A DNA stretch of 64,000 bases from Pleionea sp. CnH1-48 (GTDB lineage Bacteria; Pseudomonadota; Gammaproteobacteria; Enterobacterales; Kangiellaceae), in NCBI RefSeq assembly GCF_024124665.1, contig NZ_JAMXSB010000008.1:248001-312000 (forward strand). The letters are read 5' to 3'. Within the stretch, counting starts at the first letter, position 1. Each line of letters starts with the position of its first letter. The notes beneath the pieces were generated by a model. It did no database searches, was not told the origin of the DNA, and worked only from the letters and a program-made list of their open reading frames with translations. Of this stretch, positions 8,616 to 18,050 are shown piece by piece. The position numbers and the translations under genes were made by a program.

Positions 8616-10483
8616 AGTGTATCTCCTGCTAATCGATACAAAGTAACCGCTTCTTCGCGCCCCTTTACTTGAAAGTCGCCTTCTTTTACAACTTCAAGCG
8701 ATTGAGAACATGCTTGTAACGTTTGTTCCGATATTAAAATTCGAGCTCTATTCTTAGTTAAACCTTCTATACGGCTAGCCAGATTCACACTGTCTCCAAT
8801 CGCCGTATAGTCGTAACGTTTTTCTGCTCCAATCATACCGACCACTGCTTCGCCGGTATGAAGCCCAATACCAATGTCAAACTCCTGCAAATCTTCTGGC
8901 AACTGCTTACGAAATGTTAATAAGTTTTCAACCATTTTTTCAGCCGCCTTAATAGCATTATCGGCTTGTTTATCGTCATCAATGGGAGCCCCCCAAAATG
9001 CCATCACAGCATCACCAATAAACTTATCCAAAGTGCCGCCAAACTGAAACAGAGTGTCTACCTGCAAAGAAAAGTAATCATTCAGTAAGCTAACCACTTC
9101 TTGAGGCTGGCGTTTTTCTGATAACGAGGTAAACCCTCGAATATCAGAAAACAAAACCGTTATCTGACACGACCGTGTTTGTGTCGACAACTCTAGTTCG
9201 TTTTTTCCCATTAATTGATGAACAACTCTTGGGTCCATAAAGCGACTAAACAAATTGACGGTTTTGCGCCTTCTGGAATATTCTAAAAAGCCCTGCCATA
9301 AAGTAAGAGCAACCCACCAACACCAAAGATTCAATAATAAAAAACCAACGTAAAGAATGTAGCTTTGAGTTAACAACCATAAACTTAAACACACAGCCGA
9401 AATAGATATCAAGATCAGAACAGGCCACTGCCGAGTCACTAACTGACGATAATGAGTTGCGTTGAGAGCGCTATAAGTCAACATAAAAACCAAAACAAAG
9501 GCACCATAAAGAGTCCAGTCCCTCGGCAACTCTTTTAAGTATCGATCAGACATTAAGTTATCGATAGCTGTTGCTAATATAGAAGTTCCGGGATAGTTCT
9601 TACTCATCGGCGTTGCTCGTAAGTCATGCAAACCTGCGGCAGTCGCACCAATAACAATGATTTTATTTTTCACTAAAGACTCGGTCGTCTCAGAATAAGG
9701 CTGATGAACGTCATTAAAAAGGTGAACATAGCTAACATTAGCAAAAGGAATACGCTGACGCCCCAGCCACTGTAATCGAATCGTTGATTGCTGCGGTAAC
9801 TGCGCTCCCAAGTTACTTGCAACCAATGCTGGTAACGATAACCATTGCCACCCGTGCAAATCTCGGTGAAGCTGATAGCTGCGCCCAACTTTATCTATGT
9901 CTGGAGTAAAGTTAATACTGCCGACGTTCCACTTTTCCGGCGGTTTTATCCATGAATAAGTTTGTTGAGCTTCAGGAATAACCACCCAGGGTAAAGCCAA
10001 CGTAGCCGTCGCTTCTGCCGCTGTTTGACTGTTTTTCGTTAAGCTTAATACCTCAGCATAATCCGATAACGAAAACTGTCGCATGTGCGCATTATCATTG
10101 AGTTCGACTCCGGCAAAATAAATATTAGGGTATTGAGAAACCACTTCATAAAAATAGGCGTCAGAATCTATTCGATAAATATCCTGATCCGATAGAATAA
10201 TATCAAAGACAATAGCCTTGGGCTGATAGTCTGCAAGCCCCTCAATAAGACTGGCGTGCACACTACGTGGCCATGGCCACTTACCCACCCCCATATTCGC
10301 CAGGCTAACATCGTCGATATGCACAATAACAACATCATCTAACGGCTTCTGGCGTATAGCACTCCAACGTAACCCATTGTCCATGACGGTATAATCCAAG
10401 CGAATTGCCAGCGGTGACAGCTGTAATAACACACTCAGTAAGCCAGCACTGATAGCAATAATAAAAGCACGTTTCTTTGACAT
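8612..10483 (-). CDS. CHASE2 sensor adenylate/guanylate cyclase
   Basis: The protein has an N-terminal membrane segment, a periplasmic CHASE2 sensor domain (about 30-310, with DDVSLANMGVGKWPWPRS and FDIILSD), three hydrophobic segments, and a class III cyclase domain from about 430. The cyclase shows VLFSDIRGFTSLSE and FIGDAVMAFWGAP, which carry the metal-binding Asp residues, and DYTAIGDSVNLASRIEG. It should make cAMP or cGMP in response to an envelope signal; nucleotide choice cannot be read with confidence. I prefer the ATG at 10483, which follows CAGGGA at good spacing, to an in-frame ATG at 10501 with no ribosome site. It heads the operon with the SH3 and M48 genes. Confidence 0.92.
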   Translation of the reverse strand: MSKKRAFIIAISAGLLSVLLQLSPLAIRLDYTVMDNGLRWSAIRQKPLDDVVIVHIDDVSLANMGVGKWPWPRSVHASLIEGLADYQPKAIVFDIILSDQDIYRIDSDAYFYEVVSQYPNIYFAGVELNDNAHMRQFSLSDYAEVLSLTKNSQTAAEATATLALPWVVIPEAQQTYSWIKPPEKWNVGSINFTPDIDKVGRSYQLHRDLHGWQWLSLPALVASNLGAQLPQQSTIRLQWLGRQRIPFANVSYVHLFNDVHQPYSETTESLVKNKIIVIGATAAGLHDLRATPMSKNYPGTSILATAIDNLMSDRYLKELPRDWTLYGAFVLVFMLTYSALNATHYRQLVTRQWPVLILISISAVCLSLWLLTQSYILYVGFLLLNLWCWWVALTLWQGFLEYSRRRKTVNLFSRFMDPRVVHQLMGKNELELSTQTRSCQITVLFSDIRGFTSLSEKRQPQEVVSLLNDYFSLQVDTLFQFGGTLDKFIGDAVMAFWGAPIDDDKQADNAIKAAEKMVENLLTFRKQLPEDLQEFDIGIGLHTGEAVVGMIGAEKRYDYTAIGDSVNLASRIEGLTKNRARILISEQTLQACSQSLEVVKEGDFQVKGREEAVTLYRLAGDTL

Positions 10484-10651
10484 TGATATCCCTGACGCCA
10501 TTGATTGGAAACTAATGCTAAATAATAACCGCGGCTATTGGCTCCTCCCCTTTCAAAGCCTTAAACGCGAATTTCTCAAACACCCTTTAATCAGTCTAGC
10601 AATCTCAAAGAAAAATACCGCTTTTATCGTTAAATTAAGGGCAGCTGCTCT

Positions 10652-12511
10652 CTATTCCCTGACTTTTTCGTATATCCTGGCGTCGATAAAAAGTTTGACC
10701 AGATGCGAATCTAACTTACCGTCTGAGGCTTCCATATTGAGAATATTCAATGCTCGCTCGTTAGGTACAGCGGGTTTGTAGGGCCTGTCTCTGGCCGTTA
10801 ACGCATCATATATATCGGCGATGGTCATAATGCGCGTTTGTACGGGTATCTGTTCGGCTTTCAATCCAAAAGGATAGCCACTACCATCTAACTTCTCGTG
10901 GTGTCCAATGGCAATCTCAGGAATGCCAGCTAAATCTGGAGTCCATGGAATTTTCTGCAAAAACTCGAAGGTATGATTAACATGAGACTGAATCTCATCT
11001 CGTTCTTCAGTGGTTAAGCTGCCTTTGGTTACAGACAATGAAAGCAGCTCTTGATCCGATAGCAACAGGCTTTCTTTCTTTTTTTGTTGTTCGTCTAAAA
11101 ACGTCGACAACTGCTCTAGCTGCTCACGATGATTTTTATGTAATACAGAAGGTTCGTTGGTATGACGAATCAAGCTCTGATAAAAAGACAGCTGCTTTAA
11201 TTGCTCATCCAGTAGAGAATAGTGGTGGGTATACCATGATTGATAATTCTGATCCGATGAAGTTTCTCGCTGTCTTAGTGCTTCCTGATAAAATTCTCGC
11301 TCCCACTTTTCTTTTAAAAAATCGCCTCTTAGTTCAATCAATTCTAGCTGTGAAGGTTCGAGCTTCTTTGACTTTTGTAACACTCTTTCGCTAACACCCA
11401 CTTTACCAAAGTCATGAAGTAATGCGGCATAACGAAGTTCACGCATTTGATCAACACTTAAGATGGAACACTCCAGCTCTTTTTGCACATGAGGCAAATG
11501 TTCAGCCAACAAGCAGGTATACTCAGCCACCCGAAACGAATGCCCACTGGTAACCGGATCTCGAGCTTCAATGGCCGTTACCGCAGCAGAAACAAAACCT
11601 TCAAACAGTTCTCGAATATTTTCTAACAGACGACTGTTATCAATAGAAACGGCCGACTGACTTGCTAGGGCCATTAACACTTCACAAGCGGCTTCATCAA
11701 AAGGTAGCCCCTGTAGCTCTTCTGACTTTCTGTTGAGAAACTGCAGCACACCAATGATCTGTTGATTATGATTCAACATCGGAATCGCAATCACCTCTCG
11801 TGTGCGATAACCATGCTCACAGTCAAAACTGGCATCAAACTGATAAGGTGCCGAATCATTAAGCTGGTAAACATCTGGAATATTTAGAATTTCTCCGGTC
11901 GTGGCAACGTAGCCAGCAATCGATGAACAATTGAGAGGAAATGATTTTTCTTGGACTTCAAGAGCAAGCTTTTCGTTTTGAAACAACTTAAACCGAAGCT
12001 GTCGTTGCCCATCTTCCAGAGTCTCTATCAGATAAAGGGATGCTGCCTCACAGTGAGCCAGTTTACGTCCCTCGGTCAAGATGAGGTCCAACAATTGTGC
12101 CAGCTCTTTTTGTGCTGACAATGCAATGCCAATCTGGGCGATCTCATGTTTTTGATCAATATGCTCTGCGACTTCCTGTTCCAGAACACTGCGCTGTTGG
12201 TAAGCCTGCCAAAACTTAATGGCAGTCTGCCATATTGTTTGCCACTGCAAAGGAGGCATTTTAGGGGTAAGAACTAAATCAACGCCTTCGCAATAATGAG
12301 AGGCCACAACCAATCCACAGTAGCCATCGGCCAGCGGTGGCAGCTGATGGTCATCTCCTTCCGAAAACTGCCATAGGAGTAAAGCAAACTCTTGATAATC
12401 CAGCAGTGATTCGCTGCTTACCACAAGCAACTCAGCCTGAGTCGAAGCTATCTCAGATAATGGCTGAAGCAGGCTTTGGTCATTTGCCAAAATCACTAAT
12501 GATTTGCTCAC
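10652..12511 (-). CDS. GAF and HD-GYP domain protein with a long insertion
   Basis: An N-terminal region of about 120 residues without a clear family is followed by a GAF domain (about 130-300) and an HD-GYP domain. The HD part reads LLHDFGKVGV and the GYP part HHEKLDGSGYPFGL, so a cyclic di-GMP phosphodiesterase is likely. Between ERVLQKSKKLEP and TTEERDEIQSHVNHTFEFL, where family members usually run almost directly on, there are over 100 residues of helical, Glu/Gln-rich sequence. The start is a GTG at 12511 five bases after GAGGAAG. The gene stands alone, facing away from nothing obvious; the 168 bases downstream hold no gene. Confidence 0.88.
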   Translation of the reverse strand: MSKSLVILANDQSLLQPLSEIASTQAELLVVSSESLLDYQEFALLLWQFSEGDDHQLPPLADGYCGLVVASHYCEGVDLVLTPKMPPLQWQTIWQTAIKFWQAYQQRSVLEQEVAEHIDQKHEIAQIGIALSAQKELAQLLDLILTEGRKLAHCEAASLYLIETLEDGQRQLRFKLFQNEKLALEVQEKSFPLNCSSIAGYVATTGEILNIPDVYQLNDSAPYQFDASFDCEHGYRTREVIAIPMLNHNQQIIGVLQFLNRKSEELQGLPFDEAACEVLMALASQSAVSIDNSRLLENIRELFEGFVSAAVTAIEARDPVTSGHSFRVAEYTCLLAEHLPHVQKELECSILSVDQMRELRYAALLHDFGKVGVSERVLQKSKKLEPSQLELIELRGDFLKEKWEREFYQEALRQRETSSDQNYQSWYTHHYSLLDEQLKQLSFYQSLIRHTNEPSVLHKNHREQLEQLSTFLDEQQKKKESLLLSDQELLSLSVTKGSLTTEERDEIQSHVNHTFEFLQKIPWTPDLAGIPEIAIGHHEKLDGSGYPFGLKAEQIPVQTRIMTIADIYDALTARDRPYKPAVPNERALNILNMEASDGKLDSHLVKLFIDARIYEKVRE

Positions 12512-12643
12512 ACAGTCTTCCTCGGCGGTGAAGATAACTTAAGTGTAAGCCACAAGTGTTAACAGCTCAAAAATCTTTGGGTGCTTATCTCTATAATGAA
12601 AGCGTCGGATTATTGACGCTGATTGGCTAAATAAAGCAGTCGT

Positions 12644-13399
12644 TCAATTACCTTGATTAAGATGCGACATCACCAACACCAAAGTGACGCCATTAAACAC
12701 ACAGTGCATAATCAGTGGAACCCATATTGAGCCGCTATGGATGCGGGCCATACCCAGTATCAAACCAAAAACAAAAATAACGGATATTTCGAACACGTCG
12801 TACTGAAAATGGATCAAAGACCATATGAGTGAAGTTAGCAGGATACTTCCCCACGCTCCTAGTGAGGTTTGCTGCCAAACAGAAATTAAATATCCCCGAA
12901 AAAACACTTCTTCGAAAACAGGTGCCAGAAGTACAACCGCTAGTGCAGTCAACGCCAGATAGTTGGAAGATGATACTACTTGTATCACAAAATCATTGAC
13001 GGCTGGCTGGTCAAACCATTGTGCTATATACGGATAGGATAAGATAAACCCAGCCAATACCACTAGCCAGAACATAAGGCGAGCCAATGAAAATCGGCAC
13101 CAGCCAAAATGAACAGGCGCCTCATATATCTGTAAGCGACTCACCTGCCAAATAACCAATAAAGCAATAGGTGTGGATACACCAATAACAAGCGTTAGTA
13201 GATTACCATCAAACCCACCAAGACTGACGCCACCACCAAGCCATTGAGAATAAAGCACGACCACAGCCGTTTGCAGTAGATTGTAAAAGGAAAGAACAGC
13301 AAAAGAAATGACAAACCCGACGCCAATCTGACATCGAGAAAGTAAAGCATGGTGCACAGGCTCTTGAGGCTTAATGCTCCGCGAGAGCCAATTATTCAT
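12644..13399 (-). CDS. CPBP family intramembrane glutamic protease
   Basis: The protein is hydrophobic, with about six to eight membrane segments, and carries the CPBP (Rce1-like) signature APVFEEVFFRGYL, a later SLIHFQYDVFE segment and a third motif with His and Asn near the C-terminus (MHCVFNGV). These motifs form the active site of this protease family. I start it at the ATG at 13399, whose ATG overlaps the end of the upstream membrane gene by eight bases. An in-frame ATG 12 codons earlier (13435) would overlap more and has no better ribosome site. Known members process prenylated proteins or bacteriocins; the substrate here is unknown. Confidence 0.87.
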   Translation of the reverse strand: MNNWLSRSIKPQEPVHHALLSRCQIGVGFVISFAVLSFYNLLQTAVVVLYSQWLGGGVSLGGFDGNLLTLVIGVSTPIALLVIWQVSRLQIYEAPVHFGWCRFSLARLMFWLVVLAGFILSYPYIAQWFDQPAVNDFVIQVVSSSNYLALTALAVVLLAPVFEEVFFRGYLISVWQQTSLGAWGSILLTSLIWSLIHFQYDVFEISVIFVFGLILGMARIHSGSIWVPLIMHCVFNGVTLVLVMSHLNQGN

Positions 13400-13787
13400 T
13401 GTTGGCACGAGATTCAGCAGGAATATCAATGCCAAAAAGCTTCATCGTTTTTTCTGAACGCAAGAAGCCTCGCAAACCAATGAAATAAAAGATTTTTAAA
13501 AAGGTAAACAGAATCAATCCCACACCAGCCAGTGTTAATAAGCTTCCCCCTTGCATAAAAAGCCCCAATCCTTGAGCCAATGCCAGAGCATAAATTAGAA
13601 CTTGAGCAAAACCCAACAAGGCTTTAACTCTTAGCCACAACATTATCTGTACCAAGATCAAACCTGCTACCGTTAGCTGTTCAATCAGCAAAGTAATGTT
13701 AAAACCAACGCCCTGAGAAAATGCAGAGTAGAGTGAATAGATACCTATCGCTATTAGCAGCGTATTGATCCACAACACGTATTTCAT
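13392..13787 (-). CDS. Small four-helix membrane protein of unknown function
   Basis: The 131-residue product has about four hydrophobic segments and an acidic C-terminal end (FGIDIPAESRANNE). I recognise no family. The stop codon region overlaps the start of the CPBP protease gene, so the two are translated together and may form a membrane complex. It begins about 70 bases beyond the end of lysS. Confidence 0.7.
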   Translation of the reverse strand: MKYVLWINTLLIAIGIYSLYSAFSQGVGFNITLLIEQLTVAGLILVQIMLWLRVKALLGFAQVLIYALALAQGLGLFMQGGSLLTLAGVGLILFTFLKIFYFIGLRGFLRSEKTMKLFGIDIPAESRANNE

Positions 13788-13826
13788 CGACAGAAGACTC
13801 CTGAAAATTACTAAAAAGCAGTGACG

Positions 13827-13848
13827 AGCGCTCTAGAAAAAGAGCGCT
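13827..13848. terminator. Hairpin between lysS and the membrane protein gene
   Basis: Eight-base arms AGCGCTCT and AGAGCGCT pair perfectly around a six-base loop. Neither side has a good T run, so it may be a weak terminator or processing signal at the end of the prfB-lysS transcript rather than a full intrinsic terminator. Confidence 0.4.
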
Positions 13849-13860
13849 TTATCATAGAGC

Positions 13861-15414
13861 TTAACCTTGCGGCTTCATGTGTGGGAACAAGATAACATCT
13901 TTGATCGTCGGCGAATCAGTAAACAACATAACAAGACGATCGATACCGATACCTTCACCTGCCGTTGGCGGCAAGCCGAATTCTAATGCAGTAACGTAAT
14001 CTTCATCGAAGTGCATGGCTTCATCATCACCGGCATCTTTTTCTTCTACCTGCTTACGGAAACGTGCCGCCTGATCTTCAGCATCATTAAGCTCAGAGAA
14101 TCCGTTAGCCAGCTCACGGCCTCCGACAAAGAACTCAAAACGATCGGTAATAAATGTGTTTTCGTCATTACGTCTTGCCAGCGGAGAAACTTCCCACGGG
14201 TACTCAGTAATAAAAGTAGGCTGGATAAGCTTGTGCTCAGCAGTCTCTTCAAAAATTTCGGTGATGTATTTACCAGGCCCCCAGACATTAACATCTTCGG
14301 GTTCTTTAACACCAACCTGTTTTGCATAGGCACGGATATGCTCGATGTTGTTTTCGGGATCAGCGAATACAGCAGCATCAAAATCAGGGTTATATTTTAA
14401 TACCGCATCAACCATGGATAAACGCTCGAACGGCTTACCAAAGTCATACTCAACTTCTTCCAGAACATTACCTTCTTCGTCTTTTACTGTGTTCTTGATG
14501 ATGGTTGTACCTAAGATATCTTGAGCAAGAGTACGTAACATATCTTCGGTCAGGTTCATCAGATCTTTATAATCAGCATAAGCCTGATAAAACTCCAGCA
14601 TGGTAAACTCTGGGTTATGGCGGGTCGATAAACCTTCATTTCGGAAGTTACGATTGATTTCGAACACACGCTCAAAGCCACCAACAACCAGACGTTTCAA
14701 ATAAAGCTCTGGTGCAATACGCAAATACATATCAATATCTAGCGCGTTATGATGAGTCACGAACGGACGAGCTGTCGCGCCACCAGGAATCACCTGCAGC
14801 ATAGGCGTTTCAACTTCCATAAAGCGACGCTCGCTTAAATAACGTCGAATACCATCGACAACCTGAGAGCGAATCAAAAAGTCACGTCGTGTTTCTTCGC
14901 TGGTGATCAAATCGATATAACGTTGACGATAGCGAATTTCTTGATCTTTCAAGCCAGAGTGTTTGTCAGGCAGAGGACGCAGAGATTTCGTCAATAACTG
15001 GTACTCTTCCATATTAACGAAAAGGTCACCCTTGCCAGATAACTTCAATTGTCCTTTAACACCAACAATATCGCCCAGGTCCAATTCACCCCAGCGCGCT
15101 TTAATATCTTTTTGAACATCTTTATTCGCATAAGCCTGAATACGTCCGCTCATATCCTGCAATACCAAAAATGGACCACGCTTAGCCATCACACGTCCAG
15201 CAAGACTGACGATTTTATTAAGCTCAAGGATCTCTTCTTTTGATTTCTCACCAAATTCCTGTTGCAGATCGCCAGCATAATGTTCGCGATCAAACTGGTT
15301 AGGATGTCCATTTGCAGAGCATTCTTTACGAATGTTTTCTAATTTGGTTCGACGCTCAGCAATAAGTTTGTTTTCTTCTAATGCGCTGTTTTCTGGTGAT
15401 TGATTGTCTGTCAT
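13861..15414 (-). CDS. lysS: Lysine-tRNA ligase, class II
   Basis: The enzyme charges tRNA-Lys with lysine in the cytoplasm. An N-terminal OB-fold anticodon-binding domain (about 60-170) is followed by the class II catalytic core: motif 2 is seen in [19 protein letters not shown] and motif 3 in [19 protein letters not shown]. The length of 517 residues from the ATG at 15414 is normal for the family. A longer frame starting at 15468 adds 18 residues not typical of LysRS. It lies 59 bases after prfB, the same order as in E. coli, so the two are probably co-transcribed. Confidence 0.97.
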   Translation of the reverse strand: MTDNQSPENSALEENKLIAERRTKLENIRKECSANGHPNQFDREHYAGDLQQEFGEKSKEEILELNKIVSLAGRVMAKRGPFLVLQDMSGRIQAYANKDVQKDIKARWGELDLGDIVGVKGQLKLSGKGDLFVNMEEYQLLTKSLRPLPDKHSGLKDQEIRYRQRYIDLITSEETRRDFLIRSQVVDGIRRYLSERRFMEVETPMLQVIPGGATARPFVTHHNALDIDMYLRIAPELYLKRLVVGGFERVFEINRNFRNEGLSTRHNPEFTMLEFYQAYADYKDLMNLTEDMLRTLAQDILGTTIIKNTVKDEEGNVLEEVEYDFGKPFERLSMVDAVLKYNPDFDAAVFADPENNIEHIRAYAKQVGVKEPEDVNVWGPGKYITEIFEETAEHKLIQPTFITEYPWEVSPLARRNDENTFITDRFEFFVGGRELANGFSELNDAEDQAARFRKQVEEKDAGDDEAMHFDEDYVTALEFGLPPTAGEGIGIDRLVMLFTDSPTIKDVILFPHMKPQG

Positions 15415-15473
15415 TGTTTTTGTCTCTAAGTTCAAACTTGGTTTCCGCAGTAGCGACCTGCGGCACATAATGT

Positions 15474-16572
15474 TTACAGTCCAGCTTTTAGACTCGCCTC
15501 AATAAATGGATCGAGGGCACCATCCAATACCGCTTGGGTATTGCGGTTTTCAACCCCGGTTCGCAAGTCTTTAATACGGGCATCATCCAAAACATAAGAT
15601 CGGATCTGACTGCCCCAACCAATGTCAGATTTGCCGTCTTCCATTGCTTGCTTTTCTTCGTTTTGTTTCTGCAATTCCAGCTCATACAACTTCGCTTTTA
15701 GCTGATTCATCGCTTGCGCTTTATTCTTGTGTTGTGAGCGGTCATTCTGACACTGAACCACCGTATTAGTGGGTAAGTGTGTGATCCTGACAGCAGAGTC
15801 GGTTCTGTTAACGTGCTGACCACCAGCGCCACTGGCGCGATAGGTATCAATTCTCAAGTCTGCCGGATTGATTTCAATATCAATATCGTCATTCACTTCT
15901 GGGAAGGCAAACACCGATGCAAAGGATGTATGGCGTCGATTACCTGAATCAAAAGGCGACTTACGCACTAATCGATGAACACCAGACTCAGTACGCAACC
16001 AGCCATAGGCATATTCACCCTGAACCAGAATCGTTGCACTCTTGATGCCCGCTACCTCACCGTGTGACTTCTCAGTAATCTCAGCCTTAAAGCCATGGCT
16101 TTCGCACCAACGCAGGTACATGCGTAACAACATGTCTGCCCAGTCTTGTGCTTCGGTACCACCGGATCCGGCCTGAATGTCCACATAACAGTTGTTTGCG
16201 TCCATATCGCCCGAAAACATCCGTCTAAACTCTAATACCTCTAGCTCTTTTTCTAACCGAGCCAACTCGTCTTCGACATCCTGAACACTGTCCTCGTCGT
16301 TCTCTTCGACGGCCATATCCAACAGCTCACTGCAGTCATCAACGCCCGAAAACAAGTTCTGTAACGTATTCACCACGATTTCTAGTGAGGCCCGCTCTTT
16401 ACCCAAGGCCTGTGCTTTATCAGGCTCGTTCCAAACCTCAGGCTGCTCTAATTCTTTTTCAACCTCGACTAAGCGTTCGCTTTTGGTTTCGAAGTCAAAG
16501 GTACCCCCTAAGCGCACTGCTGCGTGACGCTAAGTCTTTGATTTTCTCACGAATCATGTTTACTTCTAACAT
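15474..16572 (-). CDS. prfB: Peptide chain release factor 2 with programmed +1 frameshift
   Basis: RF2 ends translation at UGA and UAA. The gene starts at an ATG at 16572 with a 25-codon leader frame ([20 protein letters not shown] and on) that meets an in-frame TGA at 16497-16495. Reading then shifts +1 into the main frame at Asp (GAC, 16496-16494) and continues to 15474, giving a 365-residue protein, the same length as the E. coli factor. The codon-recognition SPF motif (RKSPFDSGN) and the catalytic GGQ motif ([15 protein letters not shown]) are present. The usual frameshift signals are intact, so RF2 level should control its own synthesis. The downstream partner is lysS. Confidence 0.97.
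16494..16509 (-). promoter_or_regulatory. prfB programmed +1 frameshift signal
   Basis: On the minus strand the sequence reads AGGGGG TAC CTT TGA C. This is a Shine-Dalgarno-like stimulator three bases before the slippery CTT codon, then a UGA stop and C, a poor termination context. The arrangement and spacing match the well-studied E. coli prfB site. Confidence 0.97.
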
Positions 16573-16676
16573 AACTACCCTTATCTATGGCTGTTCTTTA
16601 TGGCCAAAAGGCGCTATTGTACAAAATGGAGCCTGATAACGACAGATCTTCTCGACATAAAAGGAGGACAATTCTC

Positions 16677-17117
16677 ATGGTCCTGATTAGAAGTTATAAC
16701 AAATCACTTTCACTACTTGCTTTAGTAGTGCTCACAGGGTGTGCCTCTTTTTCTCCGCAAGAAGTCGATCAGCGCTTGGCTGAGTATAAAACCTTCGAGT
16801 TTGCTAAGTTGCTCCAACTGTGGGGAGTGCCAACCAAACAATACGAACTGGACAATCGATTTTATGTAGAGTGGCATAACATTGATAACCAGCACACAAC
16901 TTCCTTTTCGCTCGGCACATCAACCAGTGGTCGAGGTTGGTTTGGTGGCCTGGGAGTAACACTTCCTATTAATAGCAGCGAAGACACTTGTGTTCGCCGC
17001 GCCATATTAAATCAAAATAAAAAGCAGGTTCTAGATCTTCAATGGGAAGGTGACTCCGATCTATGTGGAGAATTGATCAAGCCCCTATCACAAGAAGTTG
17101 CTGACAAACCTTCGTAA
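16677..17117 (+). CDS. Small lipoprotein of unknown function
   Basis: The start ATG at 16677 follows a strong AAGGAGGA site; a frame extending to 16587 is not needed. The N-terminus ends in LVVLTGCAS, a clear lipobox. The mature part (about 125 residues) contains two Cys in the second half (DTCVRRA and DLCGE) that could form a disulfide and a Gly-rich TSTSGRGWFGGLGV segment. I recognise no named family. The gene points away from prfB and is followed by a long gap, so it is probably a single unit inserted into the otherwise conserved recJ-prfB interval. Confidence 0.78.
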   Translation: MVLIRSYNKSLSLLALVVLTGCASFSPQEVDQRLAEYKTFEFAKLLQLWGVPTKQYELDNRFYVEWHNIDNQHTTSFSLGTSTSGRGWFGGLGVTLPINSSEDTCVRRAILNQNKKQVLDLQWEGDSDLCGELIKPLSQEVADKPS

Positions 17118-17635
17118 AAATAACTCATAGAAATCCTTTTACGACTGTATCGATTGTCGCTTTCGACATATTTATCTTAAATAGGTTGGCTTTTTCATTG
17201 GAAGAATATTGAATTTAAATCTTCATTAAAGAAAAACTTGCCAACTCATCACTTTCATCGTATCTTTCTTTCATCTTACCGAAGAGTCATCAAGAAACAT
17301 TTTTTTACGCTTGTTTAAAAGATTGAATCTATAACTCGACTCAGAATAAAAATCAGTTTTTAATAAATAAACTCAATAGAAATCCTTCCAAACTTGTAAC
17401 AAATCTGACGCACTTCTTCGCTATAAGTTTCAAAACATGACTGGAAGTAACATTCTTTTTCAGAAAAAACTTCGACAAACTTTTATTTACATTTGTCAAA
17501 TTACAAATTGAGAATATTCCTCCATACTAAAACTCAACGCGACATGAAGCCTTAACGTTTTTGTCTTCTGTCTAAGTTTTAATAACACTAAAAAGACTTT
17601 TCCAGTCTGTCTTTTACACTTGAAGGAGTAATACA
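17118..17635. other. Gene-free region with a repeated 18-mer and a 5' leader hairpin
   Basis: No supported coding frame lies here. A near-identical segment, AACTCATAGAAATCCTT at 17122-17138 and AACTCAATAGAAATCCTT at 17370-17387, occurs twice, 248 bases apart. Just before the next gene, AAAAGAC (17591-17597) and GTCTTTT (17609-17615) can form a hairpin in its leader, immediately ahead of the GAAGGAG ribosome site. Confidence 0.45.
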
Positions 17636-17980
17636 ATGAAAGTTGTTTCAGCATTAGCAATCGCATTGTTATCAGGTAGTGCATTAGCAGGAGATACCAC
17701 ATACAGTGTTAGTGAGTATTGTGATCTAAAGCGAGTAGAAAAAACACAACTCGACACTAATTACTTAAAAGCTTACGAAAAAAAATTAGGCTTTGAGCCG
17801 ACTCATGATCAATGCAGAGAAGATCGTTCTAACCGATACAGTAACTACAGAAGCCACGGAACTAACGCAGAGTTCTTCATGCGCCGTCCTTACAAAGGCT
17901 CTGTGATTCGTTTATCGCCCAACCAAATTGAAATGTTTAGAAGTCTTGGCGTAAAAGGCGCAGATCTTTACGGCTACTAA
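17636..17980 (+). CDS. Small secreted protein of unknown function
   Basis: The 114-residue product starts MKVVSALAIALLSGSALAGD, a textbook signal peptide, after a GAAGGAG ribosome site. The mature 95 residues are basic and hydrophilic with two Cys (EYCDL and HDQCRED), which could form one disulfide in the periplasm or outside the cell. No family is recognised. It has its own leader hairpin and its own terminator, so it is a stand-alone transcription unit. This looks like a real gene because of the signal peptide, ribosome site and terminator together. Confidence 0.8.
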   Translation: MKVVSALAIALLSGSALAGDTTYSVSEYCDLKRVEKTQLDTNYLKAYEKKLGFEPTHDQCREDRSNRYSNYRSHGTNAEFFMRRPYKGSVIRLSPNQIEMFRSLGVKGADLYGY

Positions 17981-18007
17981 TTTTCTCATCCCTGGATACG
18001 AGAGACT

Positions 18008-18050
18008 TGGGTCAGGCATGTTCCCAATACTTTAACCTGACCCCTTTTTT
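18008..18050 (+). terminator. Intrinsic terminator of the small secreted protein gene
   Basis: Arms GGGTCAGG (18008-18015) and CCTGACCC (18035-18042) pair perfectly and are followed by a run of T to 18051. It ends where the convergent recJ gene ends. Confidence 0.85.

Noticed and set aside
11038-11394. 118-codon plus-strand open frame
   Set aside because: It lies fully inside the GAF/HD-GYP gene on the other strand and has no ribosome site or recognisable product.
12644-13435. Longer CPBP protease start at 13435
   Set aside because: The ATG at 13399, which overlaps the upstream stop codon by eight bases, gives a normal N-terminus; the longer form lies inside the upstream gene.
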